Assembly: GCF_045679555.1 (NCBI RefSeq)
Contig: NC_092120.1
Span: forward strand, 13,319,805-13,383,804
DNA: 64,000 nt
Reading direction: 5' to 3'
From: Salvelinus alpinus
Lineage: Eukaryota; Chordata; Actinopteri; Salmoniformes; Salmonidae
Shown: positions 1 through 12,885 of the stretch, in pieces
Layout: each line of letters opens with the position of its first letter
How positions within the stretch are numbered: position 1 is the stretch's first letter
Position numbers and translations under genes: made by a program
The notes under the pieces: generated by a model
What the model saw: only the letters and a program-made list of their open reading frames with translations
Databases searched by the model: none
What the model was told of the DNA's origin: nothing

Positions 1-1312
1 CACACTGCAGCAGGGATTTTGGCCCACTCCTCCCTACAGATCTTCTCCAGATCCTTCAGGTTTCGGGGCTGTCGCTGGGCAATACGGACTTTCAGCTCCC
101 TCCAAAGATTTTCTATTGGGTTCAGGTCTGGAGACTGGCTAGGCCACTCCAGGACCTTGAGATGCTTCTTACGGAGCCACTCCTTAGTTGCCATGGCTGT
201 GTGCTTCGTGTCGTTGTCATGCTGGAAGACCCAGCCACGACCCATCTTCAATGCTCTTACTGAGGGAAGGAGGTTGTTGGTCAAGATCTCGCGATACATG
301 GCCCCATCCATCCTCCCCTCAATACGGTGCAGTCGTCCTGTCCCCTTTGCAGAAAAGCATCCCCAAAGAATGATGTTTCCACCTCCATGCTTCACGGTTG
401 GGATGGTGTTCATGGGGTTGTACTCATACTTCTTCTTCCTCCAAACACGGCGAGTGGAGTTAGACCAAAAAGCTCTATTTTTGTCTCATCAGACCACATG
501 ACCTTCTCCCATTCCTCCTCTGGATCATCCAGATGGTCATTGGCAAACTTCAGACAGGCCTGGACATGCACTGGCTTAAGCAGGGGGACCTTGCGTGCGC
601 TGCAGGATTTTAATCCATGACGGCGTAGTGTGTTACTAATGGTTTTCTTTGAGACTGTGGTCCCAGCTCTCTTCAGGTCATTGACCAGGTCCTGCCGTGT
701 AGTTCTGGGCTGATCCCTCACCTTCCTCATGATCATTGATGCCCCACGAGGTGAAATCTTGCATGGAGCCCCAGACCGAGGGTGATTGACCGTCATCTTG
801 AACTTCTTCCATTTTCTAATAATTGCACCAACAGTTGTTTCCTTCTCACCAAGCTGCTTGCCTATTGTCCTGTAGCCCATCCCAGCCTTGTGCAGGTCTA
901 CAATTTTATCCCTGATGTCCTTACACAGCTCTCTGGTCTTGGCCATTGTGGAGAGGTTGGAATCTGTTTGATTGTGTGTGGACAGGTGTCTTTTATACAG
1001 GTAACGAGTTCAAACAGGTGCAGTTAATACAGGTAATGAGTGGAGAACAGGAGGGCTTCTTAAAGAAAAACTAACAGGTCTGTGAGAGCCGGAATTCTTA
1101 CTGGTTGGTAGGTGATCAAATACTTATGTCATGCAATAAAATGCAAATTAATTATTTAAAAATCATACAATGTGATTTTCTGGATTTTTGTTTTAGATTC
1201 CGTCTCTCACAGTTGAAGTGTACCTATGATAACAATTACAGACCTCTACATGCTTTGTAAGTAGGAAAACCTGCAAAATCGGCAGTGTATCAAATACTTG
1301 TTCTCCCCACTG
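1..1312 (-). mobile_element. Tc1-like DNA transposon, cut by the window edge
   Basis: The right-hand terminal repeat ends at 1312 with the signature CAGTGGGGAGAACAAG (read on the minus strand) beside a TA target dinucleotide. The transposase lies inside on the minus strand, and the other end lies before position 1. This terminal sequence belongs to a very common fish Tc1-like family. About 360 bases of non-coding terminal region separate the transposase start from the element end. Confidence 0.9.
410..946 (-). pseudogene. Tc1-like transposase, frameshifted
   Basis: The 178-residue open frame starts at the minus-strand ATG at 946. It opens like a Tc1 transposase, with an N-terminal bipartite helix-turn-helix region of about 110 residues and a short basic PRSGAP linker between its two halves. 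The catalytic core begins at MWSDET near residue 150, which supplies the first acidic residue. Near position 440 a one-base loss shifts the frame. The rest of the transposase continues to the window edge in another minus frame, where the HDNDTKHT motif (about 205-225) and NPIENLW (about 105-125) supply the second Asp and the Glu of the DDE triad. All three acidic residues are therefore still encoded, but no single frame spans them. The copy looks inactive but not ancient. Confidence 0.88.
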
Positions 1313-3276
1313 TATATATATAGGAAGGATTTAATAATTTGCAATTATATCTATTTATGATAAGGTAAAAGGTTTATGTTTCTGTCTCCATATGATATGG
1401 TAAATATATCCAATGCAAAAAACATTACATTTAAATGGTATTAACATTAATTTTCATATATTTCTGTTAATTCCAATAGAAAGTTTCCACCTCTGAATAT
1501 TCCCCAAAATGTGCAACCTTAACATCCCATCCGAAGGAGGCTATAAAACAAAGTGGCATCAAACATTGAATGGCCTAAGGGGATCCCACATGTTGTCTAA
1601 GCCTGCCATAAGCATTCAGTGATGCTTGTTCCCAGTCTTCCCTCACTCCTTAAATACTCAAGCTTCTCATTCCATGTGATAACTAACTGTCAACCCTGTA
1701 AGTTGTACTGTGAAAAAAAGGAGACTTTACATTTGTACAGTTTGTTACCATAGCTAGAAATGCATACAGAATGCCAGCCCCTCATCTGCAAGGTGTCAAA
1801 GTTACAACAGACTTTTCACAGCCTAAAAATACCACTCCATAATCATGAACCAAATATAGCACCTCTCAGCGCAAAGTTTTTAAACAGCAGACAACTGAAA
1901 GAAAACAGGCGGGAAACAGACCAAGTTATGGCGAGCAAACAAGACAGCTAAGCTATGTCTGCAAGTGTCATGGCTCGAGAAGCTTGTCTACAAGAAACAC
2001 AAAGCGTCCCTGATAGGCTACTGCTCTTTCTCTCTGGTGTATCTGCTCAACTTCAATAGGTAAATGGGTTATGCCACCAGTAAGGTGTGCAGTGTTCTCT
2101 GACAGTGTAGGACTAGCTACTGCAGGCTTTTCAGTAGCAACTGACAGTGTAGGCTAACTCCAGTAGGGTACAGAAGTTAGGGGGCCTGGTAGTCAGTCAC
2201 TCTCATTTTGGCAGACAGAGGCCCGATTTCCTCTTGTTGACATGCACGGCGGCGTGGTAGTAACTGCCAAGTTCAAGCAGTTAAAATGGGCAGAGTAATA
2301 GCTTTCCAGAGAAACTGTTTATCAAGTGTCTGAGAGCTGATGTCATGGCTAAGCCAAGCATTTTGTGGCCAAGGTCTCAAAGAAGTTTCACTTACCCACA
2401 AACTGGTCTTTCTCAAGAGAGGAAAAGGATGTCTCAACACCCCCCCCCAATTGGTGGTGTGGGTCATGTGCATGGAGTATTTCAGAACAGCCTGTTCTCT
2501 CCTCTCCTGCCACCATGCTCCATTGGGCACTTTATTAGAGCTGCCCAGTACCTGGCTTCAGAGGTCACCCTGCCCTGTGCCCAGGGTCTGTCGTTGTAGT
2601 CACACCCAGTCATCAACAGTCAAGCGGTGCTAATTAACAGCCACTCATAGCAGACGGCTTCAGATGGGGATGTGGGGTGCCGAGGCAGCAGCCAACAGTA
2701 CTGACGCCCCTGACATATCCTCCGACCAGTGTTGTGTGCCATGCAGTGCCGTGCTGTGTCATGCCACACCGTGAACCGTGGTGCATATTGTGCCTTGCTG
2801 TGCCATGTAGCAATGTAAGAGGGCACACGGGTAGTTCACAGAGAATGGTGGCAGAAAGGGAGTAACAGGACAATTTACGCAGGCATGTTTGATTTGTGTG
2901 TGTTTTGTAATGAGACTAGGCCTACACTTTGTGCACATCTGCTTACATGTCAATGCTCTTCAATGCTGTGGCTAATCAAAATAATAGAGCTTGATTCTGT
3001 CAGCTGCAGAGTGCGAGCAGAGCGCTGCTATGCCAATGAAGAACTGCAGCACAGAGATATGCAGCAGAAGTGTTTTCGTTGGACTCAGGGAACAATCTGC
3101 CCTGGTTTCAGTATTCCCGGAGCACTGCCAACCTAAACTCAGCACACCGTGGGCGGGAACTCCTCATACAGCACTAGCTGCTTTTTATTGATGTCTTGTC
3201 TTTGTGCAGAAATGCCAGCTTCTGCATCGTCTGCACAGCTAGCCTATTTGGATGAAATTTGCAATCAATATGAAAT
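1313..3276. other. Intergenic stretch, no gene seen
   Basis: Mostly unique AT-rich sequence. Short open frames here have no recognisable product. Around 2690-2820 there is a degenerate short reiteration of TGCTGTGCCATG-like words. I see no RNA gene or clear exon. Confidence 0.5.
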
Positions 3277-3554
3277 TAAGCAATAAGACACGAGAGGGTG
3301 TGGTATATGCCCAATATACACAGCTACAGGCTGTTCTCAGGCAAGATGCATAGCAGAGTGCCTGGACACAGCCCTTAGCCGTGGTATATTGGCCATATAC
3401 CACAAAACCCCAAGGTGCCTTATTGCTATTATAAACTGGTTATCAACGCAATTAGAGCAGTAAAACTAAACGCTGTCATACCCGTGGTATACGGTCTGAT
3501 ATACCCCGGCTGTCAGCCAATCAGCATTCAGGCCTCTAACTACCCAGTTTATAA
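3277..3554. mobile_element. Salmonid palindromic MITE-like repeat, copy 1
   Basis: It begins near AAGCAATAAG and ends at CCCAGTTTATAA. The interior holds inverted copies of GTGGTATATTGGCCAT. Two more copies of the same repeat lie at 15829-16019 and 61941-62192, which defines it as an interspersed family. No coding capacity. Class not determined; the inverted arms suggest a non-autonomous DNA element. Confidence 0.75.
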
Positions 3555-5426
3555 AAGCAACTAAAACCCTATGGACAGTAAAACCTGAGGGCAGTAAGAG
3601 GAATGAGACTGAATTCAAACATTTGTACCAACATTTGCTTTCCCCAGTAGCTCAATATGCAAAGGCCATCAATGTCTTGTGGATGCCAATGAGACTTCAC
3701 AAAACAATGAGCTAGGGCTTACATAACTCACATTTAAAAGAAGGGTGGGAGTTAGCTTTTGCAGTAATTTATGCATTACTCCTTCACGCATATCAGACAT
3801 TTCTTAGAAGCAAACCTGCATCTTTGGCTGCACTGCTCTGTGGAAACAACCACAAGACTAAGCAATAACAGTACACATCCTGACCATGTTACAAAACCTG
3901 TAAATTAAGTCTTAAAGTAAAAATCCTATGAAAGATTTATGGTATATATATTTATTTTTTCAAGGAGGCAACAATAGCCTTCTTGTAGAAAAACACTGAA
4001 AACAAAAAGGACTATATTTGCAATTGTTTAAAGACCTACCATTATGATCAGAATGGGCAATATTGAACTTGATATCTTGAATGTTAAGTCTCCCAGTGAA
4101 ATTAGCCTAAATTAATTATGATTAATGCAGAGTTGCGCCTGTGGATCTCAAGTCAGAATACCGTCAGCACAAATTGAATTGCTGTAATAGAATTAGCCTT
4201 GCACTCCGAAAACACACATAAAATAACTTGTTTTCAAAATCAGGTAGGCCATCCTATGTATGTGCAAGGCCTACCGAACCTGTATGCAGTCCGTGGCTAG
4301 GCTAACGGCAGTGGTTAAACGAGCATTAGCAGCAACGGGCCTGGGTACTAATGCTCATGCGAATCCCCACGTGGTGCTGGCTTGGCAGTCAATGCAGTGA
4401 CGTGGCTTTACTCGCCCAGGGCGAGAGGCTCCTCTCCTGCAGGGATAGGATTACTGTGGTCCTGGATCTAGAGAGGGGAGGACTGCTGTTGTGTAGTAAC
4501 GGCATGGTGAGGAGCCAGCAGCCATGTGATCTTACCATGGCTTTCTTCCGGGTAGAGGGCCCAGTCAAGGGGGATTGTGGAGCTTTTTTTTTATGTGAGG
4601 GCAAAAGCATAGCCTGGGTCTCCATTCACCCCTATATTAGGCTATACCCATCAACCGTTTGACCCGGTTGGCCGATCTGTAGAGCAATGCAGAGATAATA
4701 TTGGGAATGCTTCAGAAAAGCTAAAAAAAAAAATATAAAAAAAAATCGGGAACATGTGTCCCATTGTTTTTACATTAGTCGAACTCAGTGCATTCAACAT
4801 CCTACAATCACCCCACAGTGATGCCTTTTTGAAAAGAGTTGGCATAGCAAAGTTGAGTACAAAAACACCAGATAAAATGATCATATAACCAGTCAGAGTA
4901 TCCCAAAGCATAGGGCACACGCACCCGGTCTCTGGTTGAACACAAAGGAAGTAGGTACTAGGTAGGGCCGGGGTGCAATTGCTGATGCTTGGTTTTGAAG
5001 GCCTCGCCACCCTGACACAAACAGCTCTGGTCCCTGGCTGCTGTGTCAAAGGGCTGGCAGGCATCCAGGCACGCAGGGGAGGGTTCGGCTGAACAGGGTT
5101 TTATGAGTCGCTGTCTGGGTGCACAGGCTCTCAGAGACAAGCTTCCTATTGATCGCTCCTCTGCTGAGGAATCATGGGGATGTTTTTTTCTTCCAAAGCA
5201 CATCTGGTACAGTCTTGTTTGGACCATGCTGTGTGCTGGCAAACAAGGATGCAGGGGTGCATGGTGGTGGAATTCTAGATGTCATGGTCATAAAGTCTTA
5301 TGAAAATGTATGGAGTAGACTATATGTGCTGTGTAAAGCAGTAAATTGTGACCACCAGAGAGAATCTGAAGAATAAATCTTTGCCTAGTTAGAGAATTTA
5401 GGCTAGCAGGATGTGTCCATTCATGT

Positions 5427-5545
5427 TAACATTACATTTGAGTAATTTAGCAGACACTTATCCAGAGCGACTTAAAGTTAGTGCATTCATCTTAAGGTAG
5501 CTAGGTGAGATAACCCCATACAGTATCACAGTCATAGTAAGCAAC
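5427..5545. repeat. Salmonid interspersed repeat (SINE-tail type)
   Basis: Contains ATTTAGCAGACACTTATCCAGAGCGACTT, split here as ATTTAGCAGACAC and TCCAGAGCGACTT. This is a common salmonid interspersed sequence, apparently the reverse complement of the SINE tail seen at 21420-21449 (GCATCTGCTGAATGACTT). Diverged fragment. Confidence 0.6.
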
Positions 5546-8500
5546 AAGGCCCAAGCAATCTCGGTTAACCCAGAACTAAAGTCTTGCAGAATTGGTCAGC
5601 TGCTCAATTAAATTCTCCCAACATGCTGAAATGCCCATGCAGGCCACCTCAACCCGGTTATTTTCTTGAGTCCAGGTTAACTTTGGTAACCCAAGGTCTG
5701 ACCTTCCTGATGAAAGCAATGAAATGCCTCTGTTGGCTGGAACATTAAGCTGGCAACAACTAGGGTTGAAGGGGCAATTCATGCATGCATGGGCCTACTA
5801 AAAGCCTAGATATGCATTGCATTTCCTTCCCTGTAGCATTTGGTCATGGTAGGACAAATTACAATCCTTGAACACAGACTAGATAGAGGCAATAAGAGAT
5901 GCATGGTCATGCAGTTGTCCCACTAACCTGGAGAAGCACTCAACTATTTACTTATTCATCTGACCTTGTTTGTGGGGGTAGAGGGATCCTATGGGGATAG
6001 TTTTAACCTACATGGGCCTGGCACTGAAGCTGACACTGGATCCATGAAACACACTCTTATTGAACAGCTGTTTGGGGGAGCCCAGCGAGAGACCACTAAA
6101 ATTGTATCTCTAGTCTAGGTGTTGCTGCGGCAGCAGGGTTCCACACTGAAATATAACATTCAGTCTCTACTACCACACAGAGACAGTCAAGATGGCTAAA
6201 GCCAACCAACACAATGGTAGGCTAAATGGCTCTGTGTGAGAGATAGAGAGGGTTTAGGCTTAACTCATAACTTCACATAGGTAAGGCTTGAGCATGTATA
6301 AGCTGTACAGTGACAAACCATTTAGACTAGAGCTTGGAGAGTGCTAGCTAAAGAGAGTGGAAAGAGGGAAAGGATCCTGAAGGACAAATGGATGGACTCC
6401 GGGGTTTTTTCTCCACAGAACTGTCCGAATAAGACATGAGTGCTCACAAGGGAACTGCACACAGATCAGTCATGTGTGGAAGACTTCACTGTGTGTCACA
6501 CATAGGCTAAAGGACACCAATAAATTAGCCAAGCACACCCTGAAAACTTCCACAATGCTCAACTGGTGATAAAACCGAAGCGAATTATGACGTCACCAGG
6601 TCAATAGGATAATCCCTTGCCTTGATGGATTATGGCGATAATTCTCTCTGTCATCAGTGTCATGTTTCTCCCACCTGTGATTCAGCCAGCCATCCAGTTT
6701 GACATAGTGTAGTGTTTATACATCGCAGGGCTTCTATAGAGGCAAAAAACAAACCATTTGAATGTTAGTGGAGAAGCATGAAAAGTTGCAAATTAAGCTA
6801 TGAACCACAGATTTGCCATGTTTCATTGTCAAGAGTCAAAGGGCTCTACGCAAAACAATTAGTGATCACTGTCAAACAAATGCATCCGAACACCATTTTG
6901 TTCTATGTGATGCTGTCATTTTTAAAAGTTTTTTTTGTGTAATGTTGGGGGTTACCCTGGGGGTTGGTGAGGGGCTACACCAATGCCATGATTACTGTAT
7001 ATATGTGATAACCTTTGTATGCTTGCAATGCACAATGATGGAAAAGTACTGGGTAAATGGAGATGTACTGCTTTAGTTCTCAGGCTGAGAATTGTCTGCA
7101 CCTGCTGATAGTCACCCAGCCTCAAGGCCGAGATAGTAGAGTGAGAAACCACAGTCTAGACATGTTTTTCTCATCTTAGATACTTTGTATCTAATCCAAT
7201 GCAACAATGTTAAGATATGAATGACGGTAGGGTCTGTGGTCCCCTGTTTCGACACACAGATCTTTACTATAGACTACTGAGATACTCTGTATGTGAATCT
7301 CTGGCTGCAATTGCATTTTATTACTAAAGAGTTTTATACCAAGGTTCCTGTGTCTGTGTCAGCTATCTGGAAGACTGATTGTTAAAGGAAACTGACATCA
7401 CCCCATGCAAAGGACCACCCAACAGTAACATATTTGACATTTACTGCTGGATTTAAAAAAACAGTCATTCACAGTGTCTTAGTTGTACTAGAGAATCTCA
7501 ATATCACAGAGGAACACTATACAGGCTCCCCAAAAGATGACCTCAGGTGTTCTGTGTGACACTGTATGGATCAATGCATTCCTTGAAAAAGAGAAGACTT
7601 GCGTAACGATGCAAACTTGCACTCACACCCTAGCAGTCTGCTCACTGAGGAACTCTCCTCTTGCCAGTTAGCCCTTCCATTTAGCCTTTCCAGCATCCCC
7701 CAGCATTGCCATTGAAATGAGTAGAGGTGGGAGGGATAGATGCATTTCTTCCCCCCACTGCAAAAATAGATCCCTCAGAATTCCACTGTGCTTGTGCGCT
7801 CCCTCTGAATTCTACTTGTACTAATATAAAAGGCATTTGCTGCATTTGTCCCTTTTGTTTTCTCTCTCCCTCCTCAAGTGGTAGGCTCGATCGACTAATG
7901 CTTTAATGCAAATGGTCACAACTTGAATGACACCACAATCACATGGTCTTGAGCGAAAATTTCCTGCCAAATCACAGATATCATAACAAATCCCCAAATT
8001 ATGCTTCATCTGGCAATGATGTTATAATGCATAGTGTACTTGTAGTGGGAGCAAGACAAGCATGGGTTCGGGTTCAAGTGCATATAAACAGCAGTCAGAA
8101 AGCTGCAGGGAAGGTAGAGTTGATAAGGGTTAGTCTTCCTCATCTTCTAACAATGTGCCTTCTTTACATAATGAAAAAGTGAGAAGAACCTGTAGGCCTA
8201 AGCAGTGAAGAGCCTGTCTCTCTGTCCTACTTTTATGTTGCAGGTTGTCTGCCTATACTAGACTACAAGCAAACAAAATTAATTGTAAATAAAGAGCTGA
8301 ATAATCCAAGTCAAAATGTAATGATACCCTTTCATTGTAGTGGTGTTGGCAATGGCGCAACGCATAGTTTACATAATGACGAGAGGTCTTTAAATAAACA
8401 CACTGTGGAGCTGTCAAAGCCTATGTCACTGGTTTCAATCATCCAGGGAAGAATATTAGTGACCTAAGAGTGTCATTGAAATGTATTATCAATGTTTTAC

Positions 8501-9409
8501 AGTTAACTAAGCAATAGCCTAAATACAGGCAAGTATTAAACTCTCTGGGGTAAATAACTATAAAGCAGGAGTCCCTTGCATTGATATAACATTTGATACT
8601 CTCTGCATGTCTATGCGTTTACTTTAAACGTTAATTATAGCAAGCAACAGGGCTACGACTTGCTGAATATTTCACCAACAATTGACTGACAGAGGCCTCC
8701 CGTTTGAAGTTGCTCATTCCTCAAATGGATTCATAGGCCTAACGTTAGATGGGGAGAGGATGATACAAGGAGAGAGTTGAAGGAGGATACAGGGAGAGAG
8801 TAGAATGGCTAACTAGTCAGCTAACTCAACATACCGTTAGTTAGTCCAATAATGTAACGTTACTAAAGGATCTGACTGATGTGTGTATATTGTCTATGAA
8901 TGGGCTAAGCGTTATTTAGCTAACTAAGCATAGTACATTTTCGTCCTATCCTTTTCTGGCTAACTAGGCAGATGGGCAAGAGAGGGAACTAGCCAGTTAG
9001 CTAATGTTAGCAAAGTTATCCTGGACGTAGTTAACTAACGTTAGCTAGCAAGGCACAGTAACCGAAGCGACATTGTTAACGTGACTTGAATTAAATTGGA
9101 AGCTAACGTTATAGCTAGCTATCCCGTTAATAAGTTACGGTAACAAGTTTGTAGCTAAATTAGTTAGCTAGCTAGGCTGACTAGCTAACATCAGTTAGGT
9201 AACTTAGTTAACTAGTTGGTAAATCGAACCCGCTATGTTTCATGTTTAGCCGTCTAGGAGTCTCCCACTTAAAACGTACCATTCCAACTCATTAAAAAAG
9301 GTTCATACAAAGCCAGCTACGGGTCGTCCTGTCCAAAATGTTTCCAGCTAGCTATAATGTTACAAGCTAAAGTCGCTAGCTAGCAGTTGAGTGTCCCTTG
9401 TCTGCTTAC
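5546..9409. other. Intergenic or intronic stretch, no gene confirmed
   Basis: No recognisable coding exon. The part from about 8740 to 9380 is dense in short words such as GCTAGCTAACGTTAGC, a low-complexity texture seen again upstream of rbm8a (20040-20350) and common near fish gene starts. If the candidate exon at 9410 is real, this stretch would be its first intron. Confidence 0.4.
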
Positions 9410-9439
9410 CTTGAGCGGCCTCGCAGACATTTCTTTCAT
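9410..9439 (-). CDS. Candidate first coding exon of an unidentified gene
   Basis: On the minus strand an ATG at 9439 opens ten codons (MKEMSARPLK) that end at CTCAAG followed by a good donor, GTAAGC (9404-9409). The same frame stays open upstream towards about 9590, so the ATG choice is not certain. A second potential donor (GTAAGT) lies upstream near 9585-9595, which could mark a non-coding leader exon. I cannot name the gene, and its next exon is not visible in 1-9400. It could instead be a chance donor beside a short frame. Placement next to the GCTAGCTAACG-rich stretch, as at rbm8a, is weak support for a transcription start. Confidence 0.3.
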
Positions 9440-10566
9440 CGTCCCATAATGGTCCTCCCTCTTGACAAATACTGTGAAAACCTCCACCTTTATTAGACCA
9501 ATTGTTCCTGACTTTGAGCTAATCCAGAGGTTGCAGTCTACTGTAAATCCAAAACAGGACTCAACGACAAAGTAGTTTCTTACTTACAACAACAACAATG
9601 TCAACCAAGGCGCTTCTGAGTCCGGCCAGCTGAGGTAGCCAAATTATGTCGCCTGCCAATCGCAAAACAGACTGAAGTTGACTGCCAATCCAAAACACCA
9701 ATGACCACACGATACTTTTTGACTGAAATGTCCCAGTGTAGCTAACGTCAACTGGAAACGGTGGAGGGGGGGACTTCATACGCCGATTGGCTGCAGAGAA
9801 ATGAGAGGTAGGCAATCGTTTCAAGTCTAGGGATGGGGCGGGAACTGTTCCTTCGATGAGGTCATCTGGGTGATTTAGCTAACGTGCAAACTTGTGCCTT
9901 CAGAACGTATTCATACTCCTTAACCTATTCCACATTTTGTTGTGTTACAGCATGAATTCAAAACGGATGACATTTTTATTTTTCTCACCCATATACACAC
10001 AATACCCAATAATGACAAAGTGAAAAACTGTTTTTAGAAATGTTTGCAAATGTATTGAAAATGAAATACATTAATATCTAATTTACATAAGTATTCACAC
10101 CCCTTTTCTATGACACTCCAAATTGAGCTCAGGTGCATCTAATTACCTTTGATTGTCCTTGAGATATCACTACAACTTGATTGGAGTCTACCTGTAGCCA
10201 ATTCAATTGTTTGGACATGATTTAGAAAGAAACACCCCTGTCTATATAAGGTCTCACAGTTGACAGTGAATGTCAGAAGATTTTGAGACAAGACAAGGGT
10301 TTCCACCGGGCTCCGAGTCGAGATGACCTGTAAGATGGTGGACAGGAAAGAAAGGAGGAAAGTGGAACATATTATGAGTAAATATGGAGCGGGGGATTTC
10401 ACAAGCCTTCTGGAAAATATGATGAAGGAGAAGATGGCGGGTGGAGAAGAAAAAAAGGAGAAAGGTTTAACATGTTTTGAGTGAATATGGAATAGAGGAT
10501 CACACAGAACTTTTGGAAGAGCTAAAGAAGGAAATTGAACGTGACAAGAGTGAGGATTAATTCAAT

Positions 10567-11034
10567 GTGGTGGCAGGTGCAGTGGTGACCGTTGAAAAGG
10601 AACTGAGTGTAGAGGGAAGCGATGTTGTGAGGAAGGTTGCCATCAAGTGGAAAAAGAGGGATATGTGCTCTGGTAGCTCAAAGATGGAACCTGACAAGAG
10701 TGAGGGTGAAGCACCTGCGGTGAGGACCGCCAAGTTCATTCCTCGTCCCGATGATGACAGGGATGGTTCTGTCCCAGTGGGAGTGAGATTTGTGGAGAGA
10801 ATGGATCCTTGTATTCTATCTGATCCATATGTGGTGTCAGGTTGGGTGGAGAAGAGGTTGGTGAAAGTAACTCGAAGTGGACTTTATTATGTTTCTTCTG
10901 TCCAGAAGGAGCGGGCGCCCTGGACTACGGTACCAGGGACAATAACTGTGACTTGCTTTGCTCTTCAGAGCATGGCACCGTTGAAAGGAGTGATAACGTG
11001 GGTAGCATTAAGTGTTGAGGAAGATCAGCTTTAA
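10567..11034 (+). pseudogene. LINE ORF1-like fragment
   Basis: 155-residue open frame, lysine- and glutamate-rich at its N-terminus, with a central stretch (MDPCILSDPYVVSGWVEK) typical of ORF1 proteins of a LINE family abundant in salmonids. The frame stops before the cysteine-rich zinc-knuckle region, which survives only as broken pieces further right. It is part of the LINE at 10278-13185 and not a host gene. Confidence 0.6.
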
Positions 11035-11052
11035 TGGAAGATTCCTAGTGTC

Positions 11053-11115
11053 TGTGACGCCCGTCGTTTGGTGACGCCCGTCGTTTGGTGTGACGCCCGT
11101 CGCTCGGTGCGACGC
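11053..11115 (+). repeat. Three tandem ~19-bp units
   Basis: GTGACGCCCGTCG occurs three times in a row inside the LINE ORF1 region, a local triplication in this copy. Confidence 0.75.
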
Positions 11116-11438
11116 AGACCCGGTGGAGAGCATGGTGAAACAGAAGACGTTGTCTGACCTGCTGAGTTTTGAGGCAGAGTCTTTGCCTGAAAAGGTTAAG
11201 TTAGGATGTGTTAGTTATCTCGTGAGAGCTTTTATTCCAAAAATAGTAGTGTTTTAGGTGACAAGCTTATGGTCATGTTGCAGCAGTGTATAGGAGGGAG
11301 ATTCCTAGATGTAAGGAGTGTGCAGTAGGTAATGAGATAAAGGAATGTGAAGTATCGGTGGAGAAAGTAACGTGTGTAAGCTGTGGGGGTGCCCATGGGG
11401 CTGGTGAGAGAAAGATAGGTTGAGGTTGCCAGGGTTAG

Positions 11439-11440
<2 letters not shown>

Positions 11441-11473
<33 letters not shown>
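11441..11473 (+). repeat. (GT)n microsatellite
   Basis: About sixteen uninterrupted GT units inside the LINE remnant. Confidence 0.95.
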
Positions 11474-11475
<2 letters not shown>

Positions 11476-11694
11476 GGCGCTGAAGCAGCGAAAACAGTGG
11501 TAGAGGAAGATGGGTACAGGGTGAGGGATCCTGAAAGGATTCCTGGAGTATGCAGAGACCAATAGAGAGGGCTGTGAATAATATGTGCTTCAGTAAGGTG
11601 GGTTTCTTAGCATTCATAGCCATGGTTGTCAACTGTACTGCATAAATGGAACGTAAGTCACAGAAAATGGAGGTTGTGTGGTGGCAGCTGCAGA

Positions 11695-12885
11695 GAAGTA
11701 CTTGGGATAACAACCTCTCCCTCAACGTGATCAAGACAAAGGAGATGATTGTGGACTCCTGGAAAAGGAGGACCGAGCACGCCCCCATTCTCATCGAGGG
11801 GGCTGCAGTGGAGCAGGTTGAGAGCTTCAAGTTCCTTGCTGTCCACATCACCAACAAACTAGAATGGTCCAAACACACCAAGACAGTTGTAAAGAGGGCA
11901 CAACAAAAGCCTATTCCCCCCTCAGGAAACTAAAAAGATTTGTCATGGGTCCTCAGATCGTCAAAAGGTTCTACAGCTGCAACATTGAGCGTATCCTGAC
12001 TGGTTGCATCACTGCCTGGTACGGCAACTGCTCAGCCTCCGACCGCAAGTCACTACAGAGGGTAGTGCGTATGGCCTAGTACATCACTGGGGCTAAGATG
12101 CCTGCCAACCAGGACCTCCTATACCAAGAGGTGTCAGAGGAAGGCCCTAAAAATTGTCAAAGACTTCAGCCACCCCAGTCATACACTGTTCTCTCTGCTA
12201 CCGCATGGCAAGCGGTACCGGAGTGCCAAGTCTAGGACCAAAAGGCTTCTCAACAGCTTTTACCCCCAAGCCATAAGATTCCTGAACAGCTAATCAAATG
12301 GCTACCTGGACTATGCATTGTGTCCCGCCACCCCGCCACATTTCTTTACTTATCTATTGTTTACCTAATACCTGTTGGTTAAGGGCTTGTAAGTAAGCAT
12401 TTCAAATCAAATCTAATTTTATTTGTCACATACACATGGTTAGCAGATGTTAATGCGAGTGTAGCGAAATGCTTATGCTTTCAGTTCCGACAATGCAGTA
12501 ATAACCAACGAGTAATCTAACCTAACAATTTCACAACAGCTACCTTATACACACAAGTGTAAAGGGATGAAGAATATGTACATAAAGATATATGAATGAG
12601 TGATGGTACAGAACGGCATAGGCAAGATGCAGTAGATGGTATCGAGTACAGTATATACATATGAGATGAGTAATGTAGGGTATGGTATGTAAACATTATA
12701 TTAAGTGGCATTGTTTAAAGTGGCTAGTGATACATGTATTACATAAAGATGGCAAGATGCAGTAGGTGGTATAGAGTACAGTATATACATATGCGATGCG
12801 CAATGTAGGGTATGTAAACATTATATTAAGTGGCATTGTTCACTGTTGTATTTGCGCACGTGACAAATAAACTTTGATTTGATTG
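11695..12885 (+). mobile_element. Rex1/L2-like LINE, 5'-truncated, nested
   Basis: Plus-strand coding remnants of the reverse-transcriptase C-terminal region, with [16 protein letters not shown] near 11710 and [12 protein letters not shown] near 12010. They closely match the better preserved minus-strand copy at 40963-42305. The 3' end, GTGACAAATAAACTTTGATT, is at 12860-12885 and is separated from the body by another LINE tail (12405-12840). The frame is broken. It occupies the middle of the LINE at 10278-13185. Confidence 0.78.
12405..12840 (-). mobile_element. LINE 3' end inserted in the Rex1/L2-like LINE
   Basis: Begins AATCAAATCTAATTTTATTT, the reversed 3' tail of a salmonid LINE (TTTATTTGTCACATACACA). 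It continues with internally repetitive words such as GAGTACAGTATATACATATG, which occur twice. The host sequence CATTTCA stops at 12406 and resumes as TTCACTGTTGTATTTG at about 12839, marking the insertion point. It is a 5'-truncated non-coding piece. Confidence 0.7.

Noticed and set aside
19-501. 160-codon plus-strand frame
   Set aside because: Antisense of the Tc1-like transposase coding region.
9561-9824. 87-codon minus-strand frame as a gene
   Set aside because: No homology recognised, and it contains a better splice donor; at most untranslated leader.
10567-11034. Novel host gene of 155 codons
   Set aside because: It lies inside a LINE with its own target duplication and resembles LINE ORF1.
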